Position numbers and translations under genes: made by a program. The notes beneath the pieces were generated by a model. The model did not search any database, had not been told where the DNA came from, and worked only from the letters and a program-made list of their open reading frames with translations. Shown piece after piece: positions 6,989-14,820 of a stretch of 14,846 nt of DNA. The stretch is from an uncultured Prevotellamassilia sp. Its GTDB lineage: Bacteria > Bacteroidota > Bacteroidia > Bacteroidales > Bacteroidaceae. The first letter of the stretch is position 1; every line of letters starts with the position of its first letter. The stretch covers positions 1 to 14,846 of the forward strand of contig CAKQOG010000042.1 in NCBI GenBank assembly GCA_934255485.1, written 5' to 3'.

Positions 6989-7567
6989 ATGGAACGACAT
7001 CCTCTACAACCTTTCTTGCCACCTAATGCACGCATATTGATGCTTGGGAGCTTTCCACCTCCACAAAAGAGATGGTCAATCAACTTTTTCTATCCCAATA
7101 TGCAAAACGACATGTGGCGCATTTATGGTCTTATCTTCTTTCACGATAAAGATTATTTTGTAGACTTGCCCAACAAGCGATTTAACAAACCGCTACTTGA
7201 AGAGTTTCTACACAAGAAAGGAGTAGCTATATTTGATACGGCTACGGTGGTGAACAGACTGCAAAACAACGCTTCTGACAAATTTCTTGAGATTGTAGAA
7301 CCCACTGATATCTCTTTACTACTGAAACAGATTCCACTATGTCATGCCATCGTTACTACAGGGCAAAAGGCCACCGACACACTGCGCACATTGTTTGACA
7401 TACCTGAGCCTAAAGTGGGAAGTTGGGTAGACTTTGTGTTCGACAAAAGGCCTATGCGCCTCTACCGCATGCCAAGCAGTAGCCGTGCCTATCCGCTAAA
7501 AATTGAGAAGAAAGCTGCATTTTACAAGACAATGCTCAAAGAAGAGGGACTGCTGACAGAAGAATAA
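6989..7567 (+). CDS. Uracil-DNA glycosylase superfamily protein
   Basis: This is a 192-residue protein resembling the UDG superfamily, whose members excise uracil, hypoxanthine or mismatched bases from DNA. Near the N-terminus ILMLGSFPPP (16-25), followed by FFYPNMQNDMWRIYG (33-47), matches the arrangement 'LGS-P... then YxxPxNxFW' seen in mismatch/hypoxanthine-type glycosylases. Near the C-terminus MPSSSRAYP (161-169) occupies the place of the second active-site motif, followed by the helix IEKKAAFYKTML. The ATG at 6989 is preferred over a frame start at 6923 that lies inside a hairpin. The first motif lacks the GQDPYH of family 1 and the GExPG of family 4, so the damage specificity cannot be stated. 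It sits 94 nt after the sulfatase gene with no evident functional link, and a strong terminator follows immediately. Confidence 0.8.
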   Translation: MERHPLQPFLPPNARILMLGSFPPPQKRWSINFFYPNMQNDMWRIYGLIFFHDKDYFVDLPNKRFNKPLLEEFLHKKGVAIFDTATVVNRLQNNASDKFLEIVEPTDISLLLKQIPLCHAIVTTGQKATDTLRTLFDIPEPKVGSWVDFVFDKRPMRLYRMPSSSRAYPLKIEKKAAFYKTMLKEEGLLTEE

Positions 7568-7569
7568 AG

Positions 7570-7619
7570 AAAGAGAGTGAACCTTACCCATATATACAAG
7601 TAAGATTCACTCTCTTTTT
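7570..7619. terminator. Bidirectional intrinsic terminator between glycosylase gene and tRNA-Arg
   Basis: Arms of 18 bp at 7570-7587 and 7600-7617 (AAAGAGAGTGAA-C-CTTAC against its complement, with one C-A mismatch) enclose a 12-nt loop. The plus strand continues with a T-tract (TCTTTTT). On the minus strand the hairpin is followed by the T-rich CTTTATTC. It starts within three bases of the glycosylase stop codon and also serves as the likely terminator of the convergent tRNA gene. Confidence 0.88.
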
Positions 7620-7674
7620 CTTATAAACATACAAAGATGTACGTCTATTTTATGCGCCATTGCTTGATTGAAAG

Positions 7675-7748
7675 TGACCTCGCAGGGATTCAAACCCTGG
7701 ACCTTCAGAACCGGAATCTGATGCTCTATTCAGCTAAGCTACGAGGCC
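7675..7748 (-). tRNA. tRNA-Arg (anticodon CCG)
   Basis: The minus strand folds as a complete 74-nt tRNA. The acceptor stem pairs GGCCTCG with CGAGGTC (one G-T wobble), with discriminator A. A D arm follows, and the anticodon stem TCAGA/TCTGA carries loop TTCCGGT, giving anticodon CCG, which reads the Arg codon CGG. The T arm is CAGGG-TTTGAAT-CCCTG. The 3' CCA is not encoded (CTT follows), so it must be added after transcription. It is a single-gene unit: a -7 box lies 10 bp upstream and the bidirectional terminator lies about 57 bp downstream. Confidence 0.96.
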
Positions 7749-7757
7749 ATTGCAATG

Positions 7758-7766
7758 GCAAAGATA
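7758..7766 (-). promoter_or_regulatory. -7 box TATCTTTGC of the tRNA-Arg gene
   Basis: TATCTTTGC on the minus strand matches TAnnTTTG and ends 10 bp before the tRNA 5' end, so transcription would start within a few bases of the mature tRNA. At 19 bp upstream the sequence is TATG, a 3-of-4 match to the TTTG -33 element. Confidence 0.6.
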
Positions 7767-7798
7767 AACATTATTGACGATATGGCATATTGCGTAAT

Positions 7799-7833
7799 GG
7801 TTCAAAATTAACTTTTTCAATTAAAATTGAACC
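7799..7833 (-). repeat. Inverted repeat downstream of the BACON lipoprotein gene
   Basis: GGTTCAA (7799-7805) and TTGAACC (7827-7833) are perfect arms, extendable to 13 bp with two mismatches. The site lies 22 nt after the lipoprotein stop codon in its direction of transcription, so it may act as a weak terminator or 3' stabiliser. No T-tract follows on the minus strand, which is why it is not called a terminator. Confidence 0.4.
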
Positions 7834-7855
7834 AAGACATGCCATGCAAACAATT

Positions 7856-8656
7856 TTATTTGTTTTGTGTTACCGTAACAGTAGTACTAACCCCATTAGA
7901 GGTGAGGGTGAGAACAGCCGAGCGTGATGAGCCTGTTTCATTCTTGGCTATAGACAAATTTACCTTTTGTAGTTCACCATACTTAAACGAAGGTGTTGCC
8001 GTTGTTGTACCTGTTGCAGTCTCTTGCTTCACACTAAGCCACGACTCAGAAGATGTTAGTGTGGCATCATCTGAATATACGGTAAAGGTGATAAAGGGAG
8101 TAGAAGTTATGTCTTTGCCCTGCGCATCCTTGGCATGATACAAACCATCGGATGAGATTCCATCTAACGTGAAAGTATAGCGAGTAGTACCTGTGTTATC
8201 CGTTGCTGCTTGGCACGAAGGCGTTGATATGTTCAGGTATGGAGCTTGCGAAATAATCTGGCTAACTGCACCTACTTTGCTAAATACGCTGGTGGCAGTA
8301 AAGTAACTTCTGCGCAAAGCACCAGTAGTATTGGGCTGAATGCTAAGATAGATAGGAGTGGTGACAATATAACCAGCAGGAACTGTAACAGAGAAAGGAG
8401 CCTTTACATTATTCTTGTCTGTTGCAGTGAACCATGTGGCATCATCGGGTGTAGTGAAAGAAAAATTGTCTGTGCTCACCACCTTGATAGAATCGGTTGT
8501 TTGGTCGGCATACACTTGTTTGCCATTCGAAATGGGATAGAAATAAGTGTTGTGCAATTCGTAGCTACCATTGTTATCATTGCTACAAGATACAAAAGAG
8601 GCTGCAAATGCTAAAGCCCCTAATGTGGTGGTAAAAAGAGATTTGATGTACTTCAT
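7856..8656 (-). CDS. Lipoprotein with two BACON-like domains
   Basis: This is a 266-residue predicted lipoprotein. The signal peptide at residues 1-23 ends in the lipobox cysteine Cys24 (FVSC), followed by Ser/Asn/Asp residues. Two Ig-like repeats follow. The first (about 46-138) has ATWFTA (Trp75) and ends VSQIISQAP. The second (about 140-265) has ESWLSV (Trp206) and ends with NLSIAKNETGSSRSAVLTL and TVTVTQ, the characteristic last strands of BACON domains. BACON domains are common in Bacteroidota surface proteins and are thought to bind carbohydrate or act as spacers. No catalytic domain is present. It lies 123 nt downstream of the LptD gene on the same strand, with a hairpin in the gap. 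A functional tie to LptD is not shown. The exact role is unknown. Confidence 0.82.
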   Translation of the reverse strand: MKYIKSLFTTTLGALAFAASFVSCSNDNNGSYELHNTYFYPISNGKQVYADQTTDSIKVVSTDNFSFTTPDDATWFTATDKNNVKAPFSVTVPAGYIVTTPIYLSIQPNTTGALRRSYFTATSVFSKVGAVSQIISQAPYLNISTPSCQAATDNTGTTRYTFTLDGISSDGLYHAKDAQGKDITSTPFITFTVYSDDATLTSSESWLSVKQETATGTTTATPSFKYGELQKVNLSIAKNETGSSRSAVLTLTSNGVSTTVTVTQNK

Positions 8657-8683
8657 TTTTTTTCTATTAATAATTTTTGTTTT

Positions 8684-8715
8684 GGCATAGGATTGCGCAT
8701 GAGGTCCTAAATGCC
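8684..8715 (-). repeat. Imperfect hairpin in the leader of the BACON lipoprotein gene
   Basis: GGCAT-AGGA (8684-8692) pairs with TCCT-AA-ATGCC (8705-8715) with a two-base bulge and a 12-nt loop. On the minus strand it is followed by AAAACAAAAATT rather than a T-tract, so it is not an intrinsic terminator for lptD. It lies 28 nt upstream of the lipoprotein start and may affect mRNA stability or translation. Confidence 0.4.
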
Positions 8716-8779
8716 AATATATACATAAAACGGCTTTTAATGATTTTTCTTGCCTAAAGCACTTACCTTTTTTTATTTA

Positions 8780-11602
8780 TTAATACCATTCTACATTACT
8801 TGAGTAAGAACTACGTTTCTCCCACTTCAACGCATCGGCAAGTTCGGATGCACGAGCACGGAAGGTGAAGTTGAATGAAGAATAAGGCTTTAGTACAATA
8901 GAGGCTGACATCTCAAAGCAATGGAGGTCGCGAGCGAGCGACATAGTGGTCATAGAGAGTTTGTGTGCCTCAAAATCGTAGCCCGAAGAGAACGTGATGT
9001 TCCACCCCTCAGATATGCGCACATAACCAGAAGCATTAAGCGTTTGTGTAAACGAATAGGGATAGCGCATGCGGCGTACGTTTATCTGTCGGGTGCGGTC
9101 TTCTGCCATAGTTATGCCATAAGACAGACTAAGCGACCATGGTATGGAGAATGCCAAATAGCCATCAGCATCAACCTTAGCTTTCTCCTTCTTTTTGTTT
9201 CCTCCATGTCGTGCATTCTTTAGGTCGGGGTCGATATTAGCATCTTCGGAATCGGTGTCATCAGCATCTGATTTGCTATCTGTAGCCGAAGATGTATTTT
9301 TCTTTCGACCATGTAAAAAGTCCATCCATTTGCTCCACGTTTGGTTATTGAACGTGTATGAAAGGTTTTGTGACATGCCTTGGAAACGACCAAAACGTCC
9401 ATAACTCCACTCTGTGCGGTCGGATGTTACCACCTGTCCATTTTCGTTGAATTTGTAAGCATAAGTGGCAAATACTGCTGCCATCGAGAAGGTTTTATTC
9501 TTACCTAGTTTCAAGCGGAGGCGCGTGCTCAGATTACTCCAAGGTTGCGTTTTAGCCGCCATGTTGTAGGAGAGAGAGGCTGAAAGTTCATCGATAAGCG
9601 AAATCTTGCGATAGCCCGTAGAGTCGCGATCTGACTTCACTTTCATCTCTAAGTTATTAGATACAGACATAGAGATAAGTCCTTGCTTACTGCCCGAAGG
9701 ATAGCCATAAATGCCGTTTGAATAAGGCGAATAACTCACAAGGGTTGAATTGCCATTGGCATCGATGCGCTCATAGTGTTTGGTATAACCATAACGCGAT
9801 GTTGTAAAATCGGGCGCATAGCTAAAGGTAACCGAAGGCTTGAATACATGACGAATGGCTTGTATTTTACTGCCAAAGAGCTTTTTCCATGGCTTGTAAA
9901 AACCATAAAGGGTGGTATTGGCAGATACACCTACATTCCAATCATACACGTTGTAAAAGCCATACGTGGTATCACGAAGTTCTTGCTGTAGGCGTTGGTC
10001 CCACGAGCGATTAATGCGCGAAGCATACATGATGTCGCGAAACGAGAATGTTGGCGAAATGTTGATATACTTAAACAATTGGAAAGTGGCATCGATAGGT
10101 ATGCGATGTTGAAAGCCATTTTTCCAATCTTTAATGAGATTTGACTTTAGCAACTGGCTCTCTTTAGTTGTGATTGAATTAGACATCTGACCTGTATACG
10201 ACATAGATATTTTCTCGTACCAACGCTCCTTGCCAACTTGATGCTTGCGACGGAAGGGATAGAACCTAGCCAATGATATGCTAACATCGGGAAGAGTCAT
10301 AGCTATGGTAGAATCGCGCATGTTTTGCGTGAGGTTGGCAGACGCCGATATACTAAGTCCTATGTTTGAGAAATTATGACCAAAACTAACAGAACTTGCA
10401 CGCGTACTCTGTGTGTACGAGAGCGGATTGTAACGGCTCTCGAGGTTCTTACGTTCGTAGTTTTCGGATGCAAAGTTTACACGTGCTGAGAAAGTGGTGT
10501 TAGGACTCGACTTGCTATCCTTTGTATGGGTCCACTGCAGTTTCAAACTCTTAGTCACTGCATAGTCGGGCATGTTCTTCTCACCCTCTACTGTACGCAA
10601 ATAACTAAAATAGATGTTACCACGATACTTATATCGCTTATTATAGTTGGTTTCGGCACTTACGCCCCAAGAGCCCTTGGTGTAGATTTCGCCCAAGAGT
10701 TTGAGATCCATATAATCGTTTAACGCTAAGTAATAACCCCCATCTCGCAAGTAGAAACCACGAGAGGTTTCGTCACCATAAGAGGGCATGACAAAGCCCG
10801 AAGAGTATTTCTTATTGAACGGAAAGAAACCATAAGGTATTGCTAAAGGAAGGGGAACATCCTCAACTACAAGGTGAGCTGGACCGAACACAGTTTCTTT
10901 GCCAGGACGCACCTTGGCACGCGAAAGCGCCAAGTAGAAGTGGGGATGCTTTGCATCGCACGTAGTATAACGAGCATGCTCTAAGTAAAGCGTACCATCG
11001 GCAGCTCTCTTTGAACGTTCACTCTTCATAAAGCCATCACCCTGCTTGGTATCTACATTATGGATAAAGCCTTTTTTGGTTTTGAAATTAAAAGCCATCT
11101 TCTCGCTATTATATTCATCTCCTCCCTGTTTATAAAGTGGTTTCTCTGCTAATCCGCCCTCGGCTGTAGAGTCTGGACGTGCTTCGGCATGAACCATACT
11201 TGAGTCCATATTCATGGAAATTTTGGCAGCCGAAAGTTGCATATTCTGATAGTTTACTTGTGCTTTTCCATACAAATAAGCCAAGCCGCTTGAGGCATCA
11301 TAAACCATTGAATCGGCTGCTTGGTATTCAACAGGTGAGTCAATACCTGGCTTTGCCTTTACTGTATCGGCATGCACAGAATCTGTATGCAACGAATCTG
11401 CCTTACTTGTTGAGTCATAAGGCATACGTGGTTGGGCTTGAACATTAGACACTTTCGTATTCAACTCAGAGTCGGTACGTGCACTATCCACCGAAATGTT
11501 TGTAGCCGTCGCACTGCCCATATTAGATGAGATGCGCCAATAGCTTGCAGTGATACCCAACGTAGTGAATAAAGAGAATAATATGATGAAAATAAATCGC
11601 AT
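8780..11602 (-). CDS. lptD: LptD-like outer-membrane LPS assembly protein
   Basis: This 940-residue protein resembles LptD, the outer-membrane barrel that with LptE inserts LPS at the cell surface. The ATG at 11602 is preferred over an in-frame TTG four codons earlier, giving a signal peptide MRFIFIILFSLFTTLGITAS. A Ser/Thr/Asp-rich spacer (about 25-85) precedes an OstA/LptA-like N-domain (about 88-255) with VEYQAADSMVYDASSGLAYL, GKAQVNYQNMQLSA and the conserved DVPLPLAIPYGFFPF. The remainder (about 260-940) has alternating aromatic strands typical of a beta barrel and ends in the aromatic VEWY. A charged low-complexity loop (near 785-815, with many Asp/Ser then Lys) looks like an extracellular or periplasmic loop. 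Length is in the normal range for Bacteroidota LptD. It is 57 nt downstream of the HD gene, probably co-transcribed. The Cys pairs of proteobacterial LptD are not evident. Confidence 0.88.
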   Translation of the reverse strand: MRFIFIILFSLFTTLGITASYWRISSNMGSATATNISVDSARTDSELNTKVSNVQAQPRMPYDSTSKADSLHTDSVHADTVKAKPGIDSPVEYQAADSMVYDASSGLAYLYGKAQVNYQNMQLSAAKISMNMDSSMVHAEARPDSTAEGGLAEKPLYKQGGDEYNSEKMAFNFKTKKGFIHNVDTKQGDGFMKSERSKRAADGTLYLEHARYTTCDAKHPHFYLALSRAKVRPGKETVFGPAHLVVEDVPLPLAIPYGFFPFNKKYSSGFVMPSYGDETSRGFYLRDGGYYLALNDYMDLKLLGEIYTKGSWGVSAETNYNKRYKYRGNIYFSYLRTVEGEKNMPDYAVTKSLKLQWTHTKDSKSSPNTTFSARVNFASENYERKNLESRYNPLSYTQSTRASSVSFGHNFSNIGLSISASANLTQNMRDSTIAMTLPDVSISLARFYPFRRKHQVGKERWYEKISMSYTGQMSNSITTKESQLLKSNLIKDWKNGFQHRIPIDATFQLFKYINISPTFSFRDIMYASRINRSWDQRLQQELRDTTYGFYNVYDWNVGVSANTTLYGFYKPWKKLFGSKIQAIRHVFKPSVTFSYAPDFTTSRYGYTKHYERIDANGNSTLVSYSPYSNGIYGYPSGSKQGLISMSVSNNLEMKVKSDRDSTGYRKISLIDELSASLSYNMAAKTQPWSNLSTRLRLKLGKNKTFSMAAVFATYAYKFNENGQVVTSDRTEWSYGRFGRFQGMSQNLSYTFNNQTWSKWMDFLHGRKKNTSSATDSKSDADDTDSEDANIDPDLKNARHGGNKKKEKAKVDADGYLAFSIPWSLSLSYGITMAEDRTRQINVRRMRYPYSFTQTLNASGYVRISEGWNITFSSGYDFEAHKLSMTTMSLARDLHCFEMSASIVLKPYSSFNFTFRARASELADALKWEKRSSYSSNVEWY

Positions 11603-11659
11603 TAAGAGGCTCAATATATGAGAAAAAAGATAGAAAAAGAACCAAAGGCTCTCCTTTTT

Positions 11660-12208
11660 TTATAATAAATTGGGTTCAAAGAGCTCTACCCATTTCCAAA
11701 AGATGCCAACGCCCTCGTTTCCAAACTTTTCGAGGCTCTTTGCTGTATCTGCTACGGAGCGCTCGCGATCAGGATGACTCTTTGAATAAAACTTATCTGC
11801 ATAACAAATAAGCTGCTCTTCAATAGTTTCAGGACGAAAGTCGGTTGGGGGCAATGGTAGTTGCAAATTCTTGATAGTAGTAGCAGTAAGCCCTGTACCT
11901 GTATGGCGCTCACACACACGAGCAATATCGTCATATCCTTCTTTGCGCATGAGTTGTCCGCCTAAGTAGCCGTGTAATAAGTAGGGTTCTTTGCCGTAAC
12001 AATATATGCCTGGCGCATCTGTTAAGAATATACCAATATCGTGAAGCATCGCCGCTTGTGCCACAAACGTTTTGTCAATAGCTATTGTTGTTTGCTCATT
12101 TGCTATTTTCAATGCACGTTCTGTTACCTGAACACTATGTTTTATAAGCAGTTCACGAAGTGGTTCGTTGTCAGCATAATACTTATTGATGATGTCTATT
12201 GGATTCAT
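11660..12208 (-). CDS. HD-domain phosphohydrolase
   Basis: This is a 182-residue cytoplasmic protein with an HD-type metal-dependent phosphohydrolase fold. Metal-ligand candidates are His24 (LLIKHSVQV), His56-Asp57 in the HDIG motif (AAMLHDIGIF), His79 (LLHGYLGG), His102 (ERHTGTG) and the Asp in YADKF. There is no signal peptide or added sensor domain. HD proteins of this size hydrolyse nucleotides or other phosphoesters, and the substrate cannot be read from the sequence. It resembles small stand-alone HDIG proteins found across bacteria and archaea. It is the first gene of the minus-strand unit leading into lptD (57-nt gap) and has a canonical Bacteroidota promoter directly upstream, about 28 nt from the likely transcription start. 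Confidence 0.88.
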   Translation of the reverse strand: MNPIDIINKYYADNEPLRELLIKHSVQVTERALKIANEQTTIAIDKTFVAQAAMLHDIGIFLTDAPGIYCYGKEPYLLHGYLGGQLMRKEGYDDIARVCERHTGTGLTATTIKNLQLPLPPTDFRPETIEEQLICYADKFYSKSHPDRERSVADTAKSLEKFGNEGVGIFWKWVELFEPNLL

Positions 12209-12242
12209 ATTCTCGCTTTTTGCATGGCTACGTAATTGCTTT

Positions 12243-12274
12243 GCAAAATTAGTGCAAGGCGAGAGAAGTACAAA
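12243..12274 (-). promoter_or_regulatory. Canonical Bacteroidota promoter (TTTG-N19-TAnnTTTG) for HD gene and lptD
   Basis: On the minus strand a TTTG -33 box (12271-12274) is separated by exactly 19 bp from TAATTTTGC (12243-12251), matching the Bacteroides-type sigma-A consensus in both parts. The predicted start of transcription is near 12236, upstream of the HD start codon at 12208. This is the best promoter in the window. Confidence 0.8.
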
Positions 12275-12358
12275 GCGAAAAAGGCAAGTTTTTTGCCATG
12301 AAACTATTTATGTTCCACAAACATGGCGCGATAAGTGAATTTAGTCTTGATAAATGTA

Positions 12359-12366
12359 TATTTTTG
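12359..12366 (+). promoter_or_regulatory. -7 box TATTTTTG upstream of comEC
   Basis: TATTTTTG fits TAnnTTTG exactly, and the nearest good start codon (12387) is 21 nt downstream. The sequence 19 bp upstream (TGAA) does not match TTTG, so strength is uncertain. If this box is used, the alternative ATG at 12354 lies upstream of the transcript and cannot be the start. Confidence 0.5.
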
Positions 12367-12386
12367 TAAATAAAACCTCTTTTACT

Positions 12387-14597
12387 ATGTTAGATAGCAG
12401 AACACATAACCAACTTCCCGAAGCATTATGGAAACAAGCCCCCTTGTTCTCATATTTAGTTTGCTGTATTATAGGTGGCATTGTAGGCACATTTGTAGGT
12501 CTTGACATCATGGGATGGACTATTATTGCTTGTCTGTGTTCTGCCATATCCATTATTGGGTATTTGCGATTTAAAGACGACAGAAGAAAACGTTGCTTGC
12601 CATGGCTATTTGCTTCACTTACAATAATTTTCACCTTTGCATCACTTACGCAAAACGCATGGCATAAAGTAAAAATAGATTGGAATGATAAGCAACAAAT
12701 ATGGTTAGGGCAAGTGATAAACATACAAAAGAAAGGGGATAAGAGTTGCACTTACGATGTAGAACTACAACCATCAAGTGCATGCCACAAGCAATGCAAG
12801 GTGAGGCTATTTTTACAAAAAGAACATACCTTGTTACCTAATGTTGGTGATAAAATTGCCTTTACAGGTATTATAAAAATCAAAAAAGAGCAAAACTATC
12901 CAGGAGAATTTGATTTTTCTAACTATCTTCTCACACACAATATTAGTGGTTATTGTTATGTAAAGGAAGGGCGCTTTAAGGTTTTGCCAATACAAGAAAA
13001 TGTTTCATTAAAAGTTAAAATGTTGCGTATTAGACAAAGGCTCATCAACACCTATGCACACTATTTCAGCAACACCAATCTTGCTATACTTTCGGCTTTG
13101 ACTTTAGGGGACAAATCAATGCTTACAACCGACATTCGCAATATGTTTTCCCAAACGGGCACCAATCACATTTTAGCACTATCGGGGTTGCATTTAAGCA
13201 TTATTTTTGCAGTATTCAACCTTATGCTTATGCCCATTTTTAAAAATAACCGTCGAACTCGCTATATTGGCTCCATGTGCATACTGCTCATGCTTTGGAT
13301 GTTTGTATTACTATCTGGGTGTTCACTGTCGCTAATACGTGCTGCTTGTATGCTCAGCTTTATACAAATAGGTAAAGCCATGCGACGAAGCGAAGGTAAC
13401 GGCATAAACAATTTGTCATTGTCAGGTATAATCATCTTGTTATGCGATCCTTTAGCACTTTTCGATGTAAGTTTCCAACTTTCGTTTGCTGCTGTATTTG
13501 CCATACTATTATGCAATCTGTACGTATGGAAACGTTTTTACTTGCCCACATGGAAAAAAGATAAAGATCCTACTATAGCTACAAAAACATGCAAAAGTCT
13601 ATATCTATTCTTTAGAAATACAATATATCCTTTCGTTACCATATCATTGAGCGCACAATGGGGCACCTTGCCATTAGTAGCTCACTATTTCCATTCATTT
13701 TCTCCCTATACCATTATAGCTAACTTTATAGTAATTCCTGCGGCTTATTTGTTGCTTTGTGGAGCATTGATTTTCTTTATAATACCAATAAAAGCCGTAC
13801 AATTGGCAATGGCCTGGTGTATGGAGTGTGTTTTGTCAATCCTTACCAAGAGTCTAAACTTCTTTGCTTCGTGGCCAGGAAGTATGTTGCATATACACGC
13901 TACTATATTCACCCTCATGCTTGTTATAGTTTTACCCATTATTATCTATGCCCTATTCGAAACAAGGAGAAGAAAAATGCGCAAAAACATCATCATCTGC
14001 TTCTTTAGTTTGATATCATTATCGCTCATAGTTGAATATATATGGAATACTACACAAAGTTTTACACCATGCGTTATTGTGTATAAAACACCTCATTCTA
14101 CAATAGTACATTTTATTCATTCAAAACAATTATCATATCTTTTTTCTAACAACAATGCACAAAACACACATACCAAACTTTCCTATATTGAACAAAACTT
14201 TTGGCATGTTAATAACATGAAATCCCCTCTATTGCTTAGAGATAATAAGAAAAATCCTACTTTAGCACATTCGATCTACAAAAATGAAAACCTTATAGTC
14301 TTTAACAACAAACGTATATATATACTCTCACCATATTACCAAATTACAAAGCAACCTAATACAACCATACAACCTTTGCCAATTGATATATTAGTTGTTG
14401 AAGAAGGATGCAAGATACCATATAAGGACATAAATACTTTTTTTAAACCAAAACAGATTGTACTTTCCTATTCTCTATCATCAAGAATGAAAAAAGCATG
14501 GCAAAACAACTGCAAACAATCTAATATCCCTTGTTGGGATATTTATGAAAATGGCGCTTATATTCAATACTTTTCCAAAGATACTCCCGATAAATAA
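12387..14597 (+). CDS. comEC: ComEC/Rec2-family competence membrane protein
   Basis: This is a 736-residue polytopic inner-membrane protein of the ComEC/Rec2 family, the channel that passes single-stranded DNA into the cytoplasm during transformation. Hydrophobic segments near residues 20-85 precede a soluble DUF4131-like OB-type region (about 105-200, LGQVINIQKKGDKSCTYDVEL). The Competence domain follows, with LSALTLGDKSML and the signature HILALSGLHLSII (His269), then a run of membrane helices to about residue 550. The remaining C-terminal part is hydrophilic, Asn/Lys-rich and lacks the HxHxDH motif of a metallo-beta-lactamase domain, as I recall for most Bacteroidota homologues. The ATG at 12387 is chosen because the one at 12354 lies upstream of a -7 box. 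The gene is clearly more AT-rich than lptD or the sulfatase. It is monocistronic here, divergent from the HD gene. Active transformation is not implied. Confidence 0.88.
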   Translation: MLDSRTHNQLPEALWKQAPLFSYLVCCIIGGIVGTFVGLDIMGWTIIACLCSAISIIGYLRFKDDRRKRCLPWLFASLTIIFTFASLTQNAWHKVKIDWNDKQQIWLGQVINIQKKGDKSCTYDVELQPSSACHKQCKVRLFLQKEHTLLPNVGDKIAFTGIIKIKKEQNYPGEFDFSNYLLTHNISGYCYVKEGRFKVLPIQENVSLKVKMLRIRQRLINTYAHYFSNTNLAILSALTLGDKSMLTTDIRNMFSQTGTNHILALSGLHLSIIFAVFNLMLMPIFKNNRRTRYIGSMCILLMLWMFVLLSGCSLSLIRAACMLSFIQIGKAMRRSEGNGINNLSLSGIIILLCDPLALFDVSFQLSFAAVFAILLCNLYVWKRFYLPTWKKDKDPTIATKTCKSLYLFFRNTIYPFVTISLSAQWGTLPLVAHYFHSFSPYTIIANFIVIPAAYLLLCGALIFFIIPIKAVQLAMAWCMECVLSILTKSLNFFASWPGSMLHIHATIFTLMLVIVLPIIIYALFETRRRKMRKNIIICFFSLISLSLIVEYIWNTTQSFTPCVIVYKTPHSTIVHFIHSKQLSYLFSNNNAQNTHTKLSYIEQNFWHVNNMKSPLLLRDNKKNPTLAHSIYKNENLIVFNNKRIYILSPYYQITKQPNTTIQPLPIDILVVEEGCKIPYKDINTFFKPKQIVLSYSLSSRMKKAWQNNCKQSNIPCWDIYENGAYIQYFSKDTPDK

Positions 14598-14622
14598 GTC
14601 TAAGTTTTATTCGTAACGGCTA

Positions 14623-14658
14623 ACAAAAGCCTGCAATAAATACAAAAGCCTGCAATAA
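14623..14658 (+). repeat. Tandem 17-bp direct repeat, period 19
   Basis: ACAAAAGCCTGCAATAA occurs at 14623-14639 and identically at 14642-14658, separated by two bases. It lies 26 nt after the comEC stop codon. Two copies are too few for an array. Replication slippage is the simplest explanation. The rest of 14598-14760 holds nothing I recognise. Confidence 0.6.
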
Positions 14659-14761
14659 CACTTACAATCACCTATAGCAACTTCATGCAAAAGCAAGAAT
14701 CTGCAACTAAAAAGGTCCTTTATGAGTTCTACATCTAATTACTTCAAGCAAAAGCTGATAT

Positions 14762-14798
14762 ACAAAAAATCCCCTCTCAGCTAAATAGTTGAAAGGGG
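14762..14798 (-). terminator. Rho-independent terminator of the rRNA operon
   Basis: On the minus strand the stem CCCCTTTCAACT pairs with AGCTGAGAGGGG (12 bp with one C-A mismatch and one G-T wobble) around a 4-nt loop. It is followed by ATTTTTTGT (14762-14770). It lies about 22 nt beyond the 5S 3' end. It may also stop comEC transcription from the other side, although the plus-strand T-tract is poor. Confidence 0.85.
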
Positions 14799-14820
14799 AA
14801 TATAAAATAATTTGTAAAGT

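Noticed and set aside
8684..8715. An intrinsic terminator for lptD
   Set aside because: On the minus strand the hairpin is followed by A-rich sequence rather than a T-tract.
12354..12386. An upstream ATG start for comEC
   Set aside because: A TAnnTTTG -7 box at 12359-12366 would put this codon ahead of the transcript start.
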